Shown: positions 36,573 to 49,175, counted from the first letter of the stretch. The stretch: DNA of 64,000 nt from Rhizobium sp. G21 (GCF_014158035.1 NZ_JACFXW010000003.1:209850-273849), one strand, 5' to 3'. Notes: generated by a model from the sequence alone, not told the origin. Numbers and translations: made by a program.

Positions 36573-36848
36573 ATGTCTTCCAGTCTCCACAACGACAAAT
36601 CCAGTCCTTCCGACGGCGAGCCAAACCGTGGGACATATCGCATCGGGATCTTCGATTATTCCGGGCGGAAAAACACCGACCCTGATGCTTCCGCTGTTGC
36701 CTGGTTTGCAGTCTGCAGTCACGCAGCGTCAGAAAAACGGTCGCGCATCCATCTTCTGAAAGAGGAACCTGGCGTCTCAAAATCCGCGTTTGCGAAAATT
36801 CGAAGAATTGAAGCGGCGAGCCTTTGGCCAGACGCGGGAGACCGGTGA
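36573..36848 (+). CDS. Small hypothetical protein
   Basis: 91 residues, MSSSLHNDKSSPSDGEPNRG..., not recognised. Support comes from a strong AGGAGG ribosome site 6 nt before the ATG and a start-stop overlap (TGATG) with the DUF1488 gene, which suggests coupled translation. No signal peptide or membrane segment; the C-terminal half is basic. Confidence 0.5.
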   Translation: MSSSLHNDKSSPSDGEPNRGTYRIGIFDYSGRKNTDPDASAVAWFAVCSHAASEKRSRIHLLKEEPGVSKSAFAKIRRIEAASLWPDAGDR

Positions 36849-37114
36849 TGGCTCTATCATTTCCCAATCCCGCCCGAAGCTATGACGAGGCCCATTCGCG
36901 CGTCCGGTTTCTCGGCCATGACGGAATGTTCGAGGTGAGGTTCTTTGTGCTCGCAGACGTGCTCGCCGGCGAGCACCCGGCCCGGACGCTGGGCGAAAGT
37001 GACTATCTCGCCTTTTTCGATGCGCTGCGCTCGAAGATACTCGATGCCGCCCGGCGCGCGTACGGATCCAAGCCCGACAAAAGCATCACCCTCGCCCGGG
37101 GTCATTTCGCCTGA
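36848..37114 (+). CDS. DUF1488 family protein
   Basis: 88 residues, MALSFPNPARSYDEAHSRVRFLGHDGMFEVRFFVLADVLAG..., with the DUF1488 pattern (FPNPxRSYDExxxxVRFxGHDGMxEVxFFV) followed by the acidic/aromatic SDYLAFFDALRSKILDAARRAY. Family of unknown role, common on rhizobial plasmids and chromosomes. The ATG overlaps the previous stop codon. Confidence 0.85.
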   Translation: MALSFPNPARSYDEAHSRVRFLGHDGMFEVRFFVLADVLAGEHPARTLGESDYLAFFDALRSKILDAARRAYGSKPDKSITLARGHFA

Positions 37115-37180
37115 TGGCGCAACATGGGTTGCGCCGCGATGGCGCAGCGCGAATTCATCCTAACAACAAGGAGAATTGCA

Positions 37181-37573
37181 TTGACCACGGTTACACCGAC
37201 CAAAGAAACACTGTTCCAACGTTTCGACAGTTATCAACCCTCGAAATCGATCCTCATATGGGCCTGCGGCATGACAGCGGTCGCGACGATGGTTGTCGGA
37301 TTTGGCTGGGGAGGCTGGGTGACGGGAGGCAGCGCGCTCAAGACTGCGACGGACGCCGGGGAACTGGCGAAGATTGAACTCGCATCGGCAATTTGCGTCG
37401 ACCGCTTCAAGACCGCGCCGGATTCTGCGACGAAACTGGTGGAGTTGAAGGCTCTGTCCGACAGCTACAAGAGGCGGCAATTCATCGAATCCGGCGGCTG
37501 GGCGTCGATGCCGGGGCAGAGTTCGGTGAACGGACGCATCGCCGAACGCTGTAGCGCGGCGTTGTCGGCATGA
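37181..37573 (+). CDS. Conserved hypothetical protein, one membrane segment
   Basis: 130 residues from a TTG at 37181 with AAGGAG 8 nt upstream (the longer frame starting at 37124 lacks a good ribosome site). A membrane helix at about 23-48 (ILIWACGMTAVATMVVGFGWGGWVTGG) is followed by a soluble part with two Cys (AICVDRF, ERCSAAL). Similar small single-span proteins occur in many rhizobia; no function is known to me. Confidence 0.65.
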   Translation: MTTVTPTKETLFQRFDSYQPSKSILIWACGMTAVATMVVGFGWGGWVTGGSALKTATDAGELAKIELASAICVDRFKTAPDSATKLVELKALSDSYKRRQFIESGGWASMPGQSSVNGRIAERCSAALSA

Positions 37574-37973
37574 ACCGACACGCGCAGGACCGACCACAGG
37601 AGCTCAGATCGTGATCCGTTACGAAAAGCCAGCCGACGCCACAGGCGCCAGGGCGGAGAAAACCCCCTCGATCCGGTTCGCGACGCGACCGCAAAACAGC
37701 GAGATACGCTCCCGCCGAAGGAATTGCGTCCGCCGGCGAAGAAGGCAGACGACGTCCCCAATTCGTAGCCAGCGGGCGAAGCGCACCGTCTTCGGCGGAA
37801 AAATTCGCTTCGGCCCGCTGCAGCATGAGCCGGCGCCGATCGCGACCTTGCGAGCTCGCTCAGCCGCGTTGAATTCGCTCGCTTCGGTGCGGACACGTCC
37901 GCCCTGAGGCGATGATGAACAAGGTCCGTCGCTCAATGTGACGGCCAAAGATCCAACAGATGGAACAACAACA
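37574..37973 (+). other. Leader region of the cyclic glucan synthase gene
   Basis: 400 nt with no gene I would defend. A GTG frame at 37611-37907 has AGGAG upstream but encodes an Arg-rich low-complexity product on a strand where the opposite frame is equally open, so it is not called. The region presumably carries the glucan synthase promoter; no clear -35/-10 pair stood out. Confidence 0.4.
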
Positions 37974-40900
37974 ATGAACATCCATCTGAACCGCGCCGCA
38001 ACCTCCCCCGACATCGAAAGTGTGGCGTCTTGGGACGCGCAGGCGCCGATACGCAGCGATTTCCAGACGCCTTCGGAGCTGGCGGCGCTCGGCCACAGGC
38101 TTGCCGCCAAAAAATCCGCCCAGCTCCATAGCTTTGGAGGTCTTCGGTTTCCCGACCAACTCGACAACAACGAGCAGGCGCTGCGCGGCAATCATGCGGC
38201 GATCGCGGAGGCGGCGCACAAGAAGCAGATGATCACGCCTGCGGCCGAGTGGCTGCTGGATCATCACCATACGGTCAAGGAGAATTTCCGCCAGGTTCGC
38301 CGAGATTTGCCGAAGAAATTCTTTCGTGAGCTTCCCGCGGTCCTCGTCAACGGGACCACGCAGTTGCCCCGCGCCTTTGCACTGACCTGGGAATATGTCG
38401 CCCATACCGACAGCACATTCAGACCGGAGACATTGAGCGCCATTGTGGGAGGGTTTCAGGAGGTCGATACGCTGGCGATCGGCGAGATCTGGGCCGTGCC
38501 CGCCATTCTGCGCTATGTGTTGCTTGAAAATCTGAGGCGTCTGTCGGACCGGGTGGAGACGTCGCGCCGCATGCGCGAAAGAGCCAACAATCTGGCCGAC
38601 CAGATGGCGTCCAACGAGCCGGGCGGCGATCTCGGACAATCGCTTCGCGGCTATGACGCCGACACGACGGATACGAGCTTTGTGGCGCAGCTGCTCTACC
38701 GCCTGCGCGAAGACACCAATTCCACCTCCAAGGCGCTGACATGGCTGGAGCAAAAGCTCGAGGACCGTTTGAGCGACGCCGAAGAGGTGATGATTTCCGA
38801 GCACGCAAAGATCTCGACAGGCAATGTCACCGTCGGCAACATCATTCGCAGCTTGAAGCGCATCGATGATTTCGACTGGACGATCTGGTTCGAGGACATA
38901 TCCAAGGTCGATGTGACGCTGCGCGATGCGTCCGATTTTGCAGCGCTCGATCCACGCTCGCGCAATCATTACCGCACCACGATCGAAACCATCGCCCGGC
39001 GCTCCGACATGACCGAAATGGCGGTGGCGTTGCTCGCAATCGAGAAATCCCGCCGCTATCGGGCCGGTGAAACCAACGGCGACCGTCGCGGCGATGTCGG
39101 CTATTACCTTGCCGGCGAGGGATTGGCTGAACTCAAGGATGCCGCCGGCTACCGGGCGCCGGTGAGGGAACGCTTGGGGCGCGCCTATTGCCGAATGGGC
39201 GTTCTGGCGCTCGTGGCGCCGACGCTGGCGATTGCGGTCGTCATCCTTTCCTTCGGCGTTTGGTTCCTGATGGGGAGATCGACGGCTGCCGTCGCCGTCC
39301 TCCTGCTTCTCGCCACCTTCGCGCTTCCGGCGCTCGAGGCGGCTTCTGCGCTGTTTCGCGCCATGGTGTTTGCGCTCGCCCGGCCGGCCTTCCTGCCCGG
39401 CTACGAATTCAAGTCCGGCGTGCCGCAATCCGCCCGCACGCTGGTGGTTATTCCCTGTCTTCTGTCGGACCGCGATACGGTCGCAGCCCTGGTGCGCAAT
39501 CTCGAGGTTCACTATCTCGCCAATCCCGATCGCGAGATCTTCTTTGCTCTGCTCAGCGATCTCGCTGACAGCAAAAGCGAGAAGACGGCGGGCGGTGCTG
39601 AGATAATCGCCTTTGCTGCGGCCGAAATCGATTTGCTGGCGCAGAAATACGCCGCTGTCGGACAGAGGCGGTTTTTCCTGCTGCATCGCCGGCCGCTGCA
39701 CAATCCGTCCGAAGGCGTGTGGATGGGCTGGGAGCGCAAGCGCGGCAAGCTCCAGGAGCTCAATATGCTGCTGCGCGGCGACCCGGACACGACATTCGGC
39801 GCGCCGGACCAACTCCCTGCGGAAGTGCAATATGTGCTGACGCTCGATTCAGATACGCGCCTGCCGCGCGATTCCGCCCGCAAGCTGATCGGCAAGCTCG
39901 CCCATCCGCTGAACGCCCCGAGCATCGATCCGGTGTCCGGCCGCGTGACCGAAGGCTATGGCATTCTGCAGCCGCGCATCACGCCATCGCTGACGACGGG
40001 CGACGAAGCGTCGATTTTCCAACGCATCTTTTCGCGTGATCGCGGGCTCGACCCCTATGTCTTTGCGGTGTCGGATGTTTATCAGGACCTGTTTGGAGAA
40101 GGCTCGTTCACCGGCAAAGGGCTTTACCATGTTGACGCTTTCCATGCGGCGCTGGAAGGGCGGATTGCCGAAAACACGGTTTTGAGCCATGACCTGCTGG
40201 AAGGGGCCTTTGCTAGAAGCGCTCTGGTCACCGATGTCGTGTTCATCGAGGATTTTCCGGTCCGGTACAGCGTCGAGGCCTCGCGCCAGCACCGGTGGGT
40301 GCGTGGCGACTGGCAATTGCTGCCCTATATTTTCGGCGCCGCGCGCGGGGCCTCGGCGCTGTCGCGTTTCAAGATGATCGACAATCTGCGTCGCTCGGCG
40401 ACACCTGCCGTCTGGATCGCCTCGTCTCTGCTCAGTTGGAGCCTGCTTGCGCCGGGACCTGCGGCGCTGTGGCAGCTCGGCTTGATCATCGCTTTCTATG
40501 TCGGGCCGATCGTGTCGCTGTTTGCCGGCATCGTGCCGCGTCAGGTTGGCGTGACGCCCGAAATCCATGCCCGCATACTGGTCGACGATCTCGTGGACAT
40601 CATCGCCCAGATCGGCCTGCATGTCGCCTTCATGGCGCACAATGCGGCGCTGATGGTGGATGCCATCAGCAGGACATTGGTCCGGCTGCTCTTTAGCCGC
40701 CGGCATCTCATCGAATGGAAGACGACGCTCGAAATCGCCTCGTCGACATCCAGTGATCTCAAAGGTTTCTACCGCTTGATGTGGGCGTCTCCCGGTATCG
40801 GCCTGGCCTGCATCGGCCTCGTCTTCGCCGTCAATCCGCAGAACGCGGCCATCGCCTCGGTGTTCGGCTTGATCTGGATGGCCGCGCCGGCCTTGGCGTG

Positions 40901-43900
40901 GTGGATCAGCCAGACGCTGGAAACCGAGGATCGGCTCAAGGTGTCGGACGAAGACGTAGCGAGCCTGCGGGCGCTGGCGCGTCGCACATGGCGCTTTTTC
41001 GAGGTGTTTGTCACTCGCGAGGACAATTTCCTTCCGCCGGACAACTTCCAGGAGGAGCCGACCCCAGTCGTGGCGCACCGCACGTCGCCGACCAATATCG
41101 GCCTCTACATGTTGTCGACGATCACGGCCCGCGATATGGGCTGGATCAGCTTTGCCGATTGCGTCCAGCGGCTCGAGCAAACCCTCGCCACCGTGGAGAA
41201 GATGGAGAAGCTCAACGGCCATCTCTACAACTGGTATGACACGCGCGACCTCTCGGTTTTGCATCCCCAATATGTATCTTCTGTCGACAGCGGCAATCTT
41301 GCGGGGCATCTGATCGTCATCTCGTCAACGCTGAGAGAGTGGTCCGAGGCGCTGACGGTGCATCTGAGCGGCGATGTACGTGGGGTCATCGACACCGTGC
41401 GCGTGGTGCGCGAGACGCTCGACGCGATCCCAGACGCGCGACGCGCGATCCGCCCGCTCCGCCGCAGGCTGGAGGAACGCCTGGCTGGCTTGGACGCCAC
41501 ACTGCATTCTTGTCTGAAGGAGCCGGAGCTCGCATCGGTGCGGTCGATCAGCCTGACCAGCATCGCGAGCGAAGTTCGGTCCTGCGCTGGCGATATTGAT
41601 CACGAGGTCGGCGGCGCGACCTCAGATCTGCTGGTCGAATGGGCGGATCGTTTGCACGCCAATTGCGAAGCCCATTTCGCCGATGCGCTTTCAGACCGTG
41701 GACGCTATGGGGACCTGGAGGCTCGGCTGACATCGCTCGGCGAGCGCGCGCGCAGCCTCGCCTTCAAAATGGATTTCGGCTTTCTGTTCAATCTGGAGCG
41801 CCGGCTCCTGTCGATCGGCTATAATGGCGAAGACCGGAAGCTCGACGAATCCTGCTACGATCTCTTGGCGTCGGAAGCCCGGCTGACCAGCCTGTTCGCC
41901 ATCGCCAAGGGCGATGTGCCGAGCGAACACTGGTTCAGGCTCGGCCGACCGGTGGCGATCGTCAGGGGCAGGCGTGCCTGGTGTCATGGTCGGGCTCGAT
42001 GTTCGAATATCTGATGCCGCCGCTGGTCATGCATGAACGCCAGGGCGGCATTCTCAACCAGTCCGACAATCTGTCGATCGATCGCCAGATCGCCTATGGC
42101 AAATCGCTAGACCTGCCGTGGGGCGTATCGGAATCGGCCTTCAACGCCCGCGACCGTGAACTGAACTACCAATATCACAACTTCGGCGTCCCGGGTCTCG
42201 GGCTCAAGCGCGAGCTTGGCAGCAATGTCGTCATCTCGCCCTACGCCAGCGTGTTGGCGAGTCAGTTCAAACCGCGTGAAGCGGTCGTAAATCTGGGATG
42301 GCTCGCCTCGATCGGGGCGCTCGGCGTCTACGGCTATTATGATGCGGTGGACTTCACCGAAACGCGTTTGCCCGAAGGTCAAAGCTCGGCCGTCGTGCGC
42401 AATTACATGGCCCACCATCAGGGCATGTCGATCGCAGCCATCGGCAATGTCGTGCTGAACGGGCGCTTGCGCGACCGTTTTCATAGCGATCCGGTCATCG
42501 AGGCCGCCGAACTGCTGCTGCAGGAGCGGGCGCCGCGCGAGATCGTGCCGGTGCGCACGCCGGATGAGAGCGAACCAGTAACGGACGCCGCTGCGGAGCT
42601 GGCGACCGGCGCGAAATATCGCGTGATCGCCAATCCATTGAGCGCCAAGCGCTCGGTCGCCGTCATCTCCAACGGCCATTATTCGCTTATGGTCACGGCC
42701 ACCGGCTCGGGCTATTCGCGCTGGAATGGCCTGGACGTCACGCGCTGGCGGGCCGATCCGACCGTCGACGATTGGGGCTCCTACATCTTCCTTCGGGATG
42801 TCGGCAGCGGCGACTGGTGGTCGGCGACGCCTGCGCCGCGCGCCTTTCCGGGCGAGACGGCGAGCACGGTGTTCTCCGACGAAAAAGCCGAGTTCCACAA
42901 GACCGCAGGGATGATCGAATCCAAGCTCGAATGCCTGGTGGCCACCGAAAGCGATGCGGAGGGCCGCCGGCTGACTATCGTCAACAATAGCGGCTATGAG
43001 CGGCTGATCGAGGTCACCTCCTATGGCGAGCTGGTTCTGTCCTCGGCCGACAGCGATGCGGCCCATCCCGTCTTCTCCAAAATGTTCATCAAGACGGAGA
43101 TCGGCGCCAGCGGCGACGTCATCTACGCGGCCCGCAACAAGCGCAACGTCGATGAGCCGGACATTCACGTCGCCCATCTCCTGGGCGGATCGGGCGCGCG
43201 CGCGCCGGTGGAAGCGGAGACCGATCGGCGCGCCTTCATCGGCCGTGGCCGCGATCTCGCCACCGCCCGGGCTTTCGACGAGAACGCCAAGCTCGAAGGC
43301 CATGACGGCTTCACGCTCGACCCGATCTTTTCCCTGCGCCGCACGGTCCGGCTGAAGCCGGGCAAAAGGCGAGCGTTGTGTTCTGGACCTGTGTCGCCCC
43401 CAGCCGCGCCGAGCTTGAGACCCAGGTCGCGCGCTATCGGCATGCGGAGAATTTTGACAATGAGGCGGCGCTGTCGTGGACCCGCAGCCAGGTGCAGTTC
43501 CGGCATCTCGACACGAGCAAGAGCGAGGCGCTGCTGTTTCAGCGCATCGCCTCCTTCCTGATTTATCCCGATACGCGTCTTCGCCAGGTGCAGACGCCCG
43601 GCAATGTCGTGAAGGCCACACAATCCGCGCTGTGGCCATTGGCCATTTCAGGGGATTTTCCGATCTTTGCATTGCGCATCGACAATGAGGCGGACCTGCC
43701 CATCGTGCAGAAATCCTTCCGCATGCAGGAATATCTGCGGTCGCGCGGCGTGATCGCGGATCTGGTGATCATCAATGAGCGCACCGCCTCCTATGCCCAG
43801 GACATGCAGCACGCCATTGACTTCATGTGCGAAAACGCGCGCAGGCGCGGCCTCTCCTCGGGCCCCGCCCAACACATCTTCTCGGTCCGCAAGGATCTGA

Positions 43901-46413
43901 TGGATCATCGCGCCTATGACGCCCTGATCAGCGCCGGCCGCATCGTCTTGCACACTCAAAATGGCGCGATATCCGAGCAGATCGAGCGGCTCGAGCGTCT
44001 GTCAGGCAATGAGACGGAAGAGCCGGCGCATGCGCCCTGGTGGAGGCGAAGCCGGACAGCGTTCAACCCGGTCGAGCAGCCGACCGTGGACGGCGATGAT
44101 CTGTCGTTCTGGAACGGCTATGGCGGCTTTGATCGGACGGGCCGCGATTATGTCATCCGGCTCAATGGCGGCGCATCGACGCCGCAACCCTGGATAAACG
44201 TCATCTCCAATGGCGTCTTCGGCTTCCACATTGCGGCGGAAGGCGCCGGCTTCACCTGGAGCGCCAATTCCCGCGACTACCAGCTCACGCCCTGGAGCAA
44301 CGACGCCGTCGTCAACCGGCCATCTGAAGCTTTCTACATCCGGGATCTGGAGTCCGACAAAGCGTTCTCGCCGTTTGCCGCGATCGGACGCAATCCCCAG
44401 GACATCCATGAGGTCCGACACGGGCCCGGCCGGTCGAGTTTCAAAGTCGAGACAGACGGGCTCGCCATCGTCATGACGCAGGTCGTGGCGGAGAGCGATC
44501 CGGCCAAGCTGATGCAGCTCAGCATCACCAATCATGGCCGCCATGCCCGATCGCTGCGCGTCTACGCCTATGTCGAATGGGTGCTCGGCAACAATCGCGC
44601 CCGCACCGCGCCTTATATCAAGACCTGGCATGATCAGGGCGGCAATGCGCTGATGGCGCAGAACCCGTTTTCCGTGGAAAGCTCGTCGCGCACCTCGTTT
44701 CTCGCCGCCAGCCGTCTGCTGCAATCCTTCACTTCGGCTCGCGCGGAGTTCCTGGGCGATGACACCAACGCCTTTGCGCCATCGGCCGTGAGCCGGCGCC
44801 TGACGCTCTCCAATACGCTGGAAACGGCCGGGGATCCCTGTGCGGCGCTGGCGGTGGATCTGATTGTTCAGCCCGGCGAGACGATGGACACGCTCTTTGT
44901 TCTCGGCGACGTCGAGAGCGAAGCGGTGGCCGCGCCGCTCATTGCCAAGCTGATCAAAGCGGGATTTATTGCGGAACACGAGAAGACCGATCGCCAATGG
45001 GAGGGGTTCCTCGGAGCGCTTCAGGTGTCGACGCCGGACGAAGTGTTCGACCGGATGGTCAACACCTGGCTTCCCTATCAGAATCTCGCCTGCCGTATCC
45101 GCGCCCGCAGCGCTTTCTATCAGGCGTCCGGCGCCTTCGGTTTCCGCGACCAGTTGCAGGACACCCTGGCGCTGATGCTGCAGGATCCGAGCCTGGCCCG
45201 AGCACAGATCCTCAATGCCGCCAGACGCCAGTTTCCCGAGGGCGACGTGCAGCATTGGTGGCTGCCGAGAACCGGGGCTGGCGTGCGAACGCTGATCTCC
45301 GACGATGTGGTCTGGCTTGCTTATGCGACAGCGCACTATGTGGCGGTGACGGGAGATGACTGCGTGCTCGACGAAGAGCTCGCCTTTCTCGATGGCCCCG
45401 TGCTCGGCGAGCGGCATGAGAGCTTCTTCCAGCCTGATATCTCGGACGAACGCTCCAGCCTCTATGATCACTGCGCGCGCGCGCTCGATCTCGCGATATC
45501 GAGAACCGGCCACCATGGCCTGCCGCTGATCCTCGGCGGCGACTGGAATGACGGCATGAACCGCGTCGGCATCGCCGGCAAAGGCGAGAGCGTCTGGCTC
45601 GGCTGGTTCCTGATCAAGGCGTTGGACGCGCTGAGCGGCATTGCCGAGGCGCGCGGCGATCAGACGCATGCGTCGGCATGGCGGGCGCATCGGAGCGCGC
45701 TGAAAGCGGCCGTCGAGGCCGATGGCTGGGATGGCGACTGGTACAGGCGCGGCTATTTCGACGATGGTTCGCCGCTGGGCTCGGTCGATAGCGACGAATG
45801 CCGGATCGATTCCATCGCCCAGTCCTGGGGCGTCTTGTCCGGCAGGGCCGATCCTGTGCGGGCGGCGCAGGCCATGGACAGCGTGTTCGACGAACTGGTC
45901 GACCCCGAAGCGGGCCTTATCAGACTGTTCTCGCCGCCCTTTGAACATTCCGACAAGGACCCCGGCTATATAAAATCCTATCCGCCGGGCGTGCGCGAAA
46001 ATGGCGGCCAGTATACCCATGCTGCGATCTGGGCGGCGTATGCGCTGGCTGAGATGGGAAGATCGGATGACGCCTACAAGGTGTTTTCCATGCTCAATCC
46101 GATCAATCATTCGCTTAGTCGCGAGCACGCGGATGTCTACCGTGTCGAACCTTATGTCGTTGCCGCAGATGTCTACGGTGTGGGCGACAAGACGGGACGC
46201 GGCGGCTGGACATGGTACACCGGTTCTGCCGGCTGGCTCTACCGCACCGCCGTCGAAGCCATTCTCGGGATCCGCCGTGAAGGCGACCTCCTGCGGATCA
46301 CGCCTTCGCTTCCAGCCGCCTGGCCCGGCTTTTCGGCTCGGTTGGTGCAGGAGGGCAGGGTTTTGAGATATCGGTTTTCCGGGACGATGTCGGAGCGGTC
46401 GCGGTTGAGGTGA
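37974..46413 (+). CDS. ndvB: Cyclic beta-1,2-glucan synthase (NdvB/ChvB type), two frameshifts
   Basis: Very large inner-membrane enzyme making periplasmic cyclic beta-1,2-glucan, important for low-osmolarity growth and host attachment. About 2,813 residues once repaired, near the family size. Order: N-terminal soluble region; membrane segments at about 410-470; GT-type domain with VLTLDSDTRLPRD (about 622, DxD) and RQHRWVRGDWQLL (about 772, QxxRW); more membrane segments (about 815-870, 940-990); cellobiose-phosphorylase-like C-terminal half with FNLERRLLSIGYN, MFEYLMPPLVM, MAHHQGMS and GGDWNDGMNRVG (about 2520). Breaks at GG 41971-41972 and four A at 43364-43367; one base each restores VRGRACLVSWSGSMFEY and KPGKKASVVFWTC. 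Confidence 0.92.
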
Positions 46414-46667
46414 ACGGGCAGAAGGCGGATAACTGGACATGGACGATTTAGAGGTACGCCTTTGCGAGGTCGCGTGGACACAACGCGTTCCGAAGCATCC
46501 CTGAATCTGATTTGCGCATGATTGGAAATCACCCCAGGCTACACGAGTTGAACCGGCGAGAGGAAGCTCAGAGCGCGGAGCGACATGGAATATACGCGCG
46601 GCGCAGACTTGCATCTTGCAGTCGGCAATATACCGCTGAAGAGCTGATCGACGGAGACCACCCTCGT

Positions 46668-47764
46668 TCAGAGGAGGAAACGGCGCCGATCGAAATCGCT
46701 CATTGCGGCGGGGATAGCGCCCTCGGCGATCCAGCCGGCAGTATCGCGCATGTGGACTGCCGCAAGCGAGACGCCGCTATGGCAGGTGACGAGAAAAGCG
46801 CCCGGCGCAACCTCTTCGTAAATTGGCGCAGCATCGGGCGTGATGATCCGTAGCGCTGCCCAACTGCGCATGACGCGGACCGCCTTCAAGGCTGGGAAGA
46901 AATGCAGGGCGTCCTCGGCGATCCGCCGCGTCACGTCGAATGTGGTGGCGACATCCAATCCCACCTCTTCCCAGCTGCCGCCGATCATCAGCGTGCCGTC
47001 TTCGGTCTGGCGCACCTGTTCGATGGCGATATCGAACATCGGCGGCATGCGCTCGGTCACCAGGATCTGTCCCCGGACAGGCTTCACCGGTATCTCGGCG
47101 CCGAGCATGGCGCCCAAATGGGCATTGCCGAGACCGGCGGCGAGCACGATGCGCCGAGCAACCACCTGGCCCGCGGCAGTTTCGAGGATATATTTTCCGT
47201 CCTTGACGGCAATATCCGACACGCCGCCCGTCGACAGGACGCGACCGCGGCGTTGGAGATAAGCTCGATGCAGCGCGTGAAGAAGTCTGAGCGGATTGGC
47301 CTGGCCGTCATAAGGCGAATAGCTGCCGCCCACGACCTCGGGGCCGATATGCGGCACGCGCTTGCGGATCTCGGCATTGTCGAGCATGTCGAAGTGGTAA
47401 TCGCCGGGGAAGCGCGATTTCACAGTCGCCAGATCCCGGGCGCGCTGCGCGAAGGTTTCGGGACTTCTGCTCAGATATAGCCCGCCTTTCTGAGTCAATC
47501 CGACATCGATGCCCGTCTCGGACAAGAGGCGGGCGGCCAGATCCGGCCAGTGCCCGACAGCCTGCATGGCCCAGCCTGTATAGGCCGGCAGCGCGAGGCC
47601 CTTTCCTGGACCCACACCAGACCGAAATTGCCGCGGCTGGCCCGGATGGCGCCGTCGCCTTCATCGACAACGACGCTGTCGACCTTGCGCTGGGCAAGGC
47701 CGTAGGCCACTGATATTCCCACCAGCCCGCCGCCGATGACGGCAACATCGGTTTCAAGCAGCAT
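46668..47764 (-). CDS. FAD-dependent amino-acid/amine oxidoreductase, DAO family (frameshifted in this sequence)
   Basis: Beta-type subunit of a three-part FAD dehydrogenase, like opine oxidase OoxB or D-hydroxyproline dehydrogenase subunits. N-terminal FAD motif DVAVIGGGLVGISVAYGLAQRKVDSVVVDEGD, ASRGNFGLVWVQ, then in the next frame GKGLALPAYTGWAMQAV, VKPVRGQILVTER, and MIGGSWEEVGLD, VTCHSGVSLA. The break is at CC 47605-47606 (plus strand). About 366 residues repaired. It overlaps the end of the alpha-like gene by 11 nt, and the three subunit genes are contiguous. Confidence 0.87.
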
Positions 47765-49175
47765 GTTCGCCTCCCGCAGGCCGCGCGTCATCGCCGCTGC
47801 GTGCCATGTCCTGCAGGGTTATGGGCTTCAGCGGGTAGCGCACATTGTATGATCCGATGTCGCCGATCGATCGTCCGGTCTCGGCAGACATCAGCTGCGA
47901 GACGATGGGGCCGCAGACGCGGCCCTGGCAGGCGCCCATGCCGCAGCGCGTGAACGCTTTCGCCTGGGAGGGGCCGATCGCTCCGTCTTTGATCGCAGCG
48001 CGGAGCATGCCCGCCGTCACCTCTTCGCAGCGGCACAGGATGGTTGCATCGTCGGGCGCCGCGACCGAAAGCCGGGGTGGATAGAGCGCATCCAGAAAGG
48101 GACGAAAGGCGCGTTCGCGCGAAAGCGTTCTTGAGGCCCGACGCAGACTGAGGCCCAGCTCCGCTCCTCCATGTCCCAAACGGTCGAGAATACGGCCGAC
48201 GGCGATCTCCGCCGAGGCTGGCGCGGCAACCGCGCCTGTGATTGCTGCGCCGTCGCCGACGATGAAGACGCGGGCCACGCTGCTTTCACCGAACGCATCG
48301 ATCTCCGGGCGCAGGCATTTTTGCGCCGCGTCCCAGATATGCCGGCATCCCAAGGCGCGCGACAGCTGGGTATTGGGAATGATGCCCTCATGGACCAGCA
48401 AGGCGTCCACGTCGATTTTTCGAGCGCCGCCTTCCGCCTCAAAAGCGATCGAAGAAATCCGGTCTCCTCCCGATGCCGAAAGGCTCGAGACATCGCGGTA
48501 GACGGAAACGCCCGCCCGTCTTACGGCGCGGATATAGCCTGCGCCTTTCAAGACCTTGCCGGCGTTCGACGCGAGGCCGCGAGCATGCTCCAGGACTGCG
48601 GCAATACGGCTGATTCTCGGCGAAGTGTCGAGAATTGCCGATATCTCGACGCCCAGTTTCAACAACTGGGTTGCAAACAACAACAAGAGCGGGCCATTGC
48701 CTGCCAAAGCAATGCGGCCCGATGGCGCGATTGCCGATGTCTTCAACAGAAGCTGCGCTACGCCGACGCCCATCACGCCGGGCAAGGTCCAGCCTTCGAA
48801 GGGAACAGGACGCTCCATGGCCCCGGTCGCGAGGATCAGATCCCCAAAGGCCAGACGGCTCGACGCCCCGTCATGAACAAAGCTCGCGACGCCACCCGTT
48901 TCGCTCATGTCGATGCGCCAGAGATCGACGCCGAAGAAAGACGTCACACGGGCGCTCCGGAAGCGGGAGATCACGTCGGCTCCTTGCCGGTAATCGGCCC
49001 CGAGCGCCTCTGACCTGCTGAATGGGCCGTCTTCCAGACCGCGATAGATCTGGCCGCCGGCGCTCGGCCGCTCGTCGAGCAGCGCCACGGACCGCCCGTG
49101 TCGCGCCGCCATTTCTGCCGCGGCCATTCCTGCGGGCCCACCGCCCACCACACAGATATCGACTTTGAGGGTCAT
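47754..49175 (-). CDS. FAD/NAD-type oxidoreductase alpha subunit (HcnB/OoxA-like)
   Basis: 473 residues. FAD-binding VDICVVGGGPAGMAAAEMAARHGRSVALLDERPSAGGQIYRG, the second nucleotide motif RIALAGNGPLLLLFATQLLKLG, and VFIVGDGAAITGAVAAPASAEIA. The C-terminal cysteine cluster CRCEEVTAGMLRAAIK and CGMGACQGRVCG binds a [2Fe-2S] cluster, as in HcnB and opine oxidase A proteins. The start ATG at 49175 overlaps the small subunit stop; the longer frame to 49307 is rejected. It probably accepts electrons from the DAO subunit and passes them to the respiratory chain. Confidence 0.88.
   Translation of the reverse strand: MTLKVDICVVGGGPAGMAAAEMAARHGRSVALLDERPSAGGQIYRGLEDGPFSRSEALGADYRQGADVISRFRSARVTSFFGVDLWRIDMSETGGVASFVHDGASSRLAFGDLILATGAMERPVPFEGWTLPGVMGVGVAQLLLKTSAIAPSGRIALAGNGPLLLLFATQLLKLGVEISAILDTSPRISRIAAVLEHARGLASNAGKVLKGAGYIRAVRRAGVSVYRDVSSLSASGGDRISSIAFEAEGGARKIDVDALLVHEGIIPNTQLSRALGCRHIWDAAQKCLRPEIDAFGESSVARVFIVGDGAAITGAVAAPASAEIAVGRILDRLGHGGAELGLSLRRASRTLSRERAFRPFLDALYPPRLSVAAPDDATILCRCEEVTAGMLRAAIKDGAIGPSQAKAFTRCGMGACQGRVCGPIVSQLMSAETGRSIGDIGSYNVRYPLKPITLQDMARSGDDARPAGGEHAA

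Noticed and set aside
37611..37907. GTG-started 98-codon frame with AGGAG upstream
   Set aside because: Product is Arg-rich and low complexity, the opposite strand is equally open, and no family is recognised; the ribosome-site match alone is too little.
37860..39830. 656-codon minus-strand frame over the glucan synthase N-terminus
   Set aside because: Opposite-strand shadow of a strongly conserved gene; composition typical of antisense GC-rich frames.
41960..43400. Programmed frameshifting in the glucan synthase
   Set aside because: The two sites lack a shared slippery sequence and resemble the other homopolymer breaks across the window.
42107..43672. 521-codon minus-strand frame
   Set aside because: Shadow of the glucan synthase middle part.
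44002..46614. 870-codon minus-strand frame over the glucan synthase C-terminus
   Set aside because: The plus strand encodes the clear phosphorylase-like domain with GGDWNDGMNRVG; the long antisense frame has no recognisable motifs.
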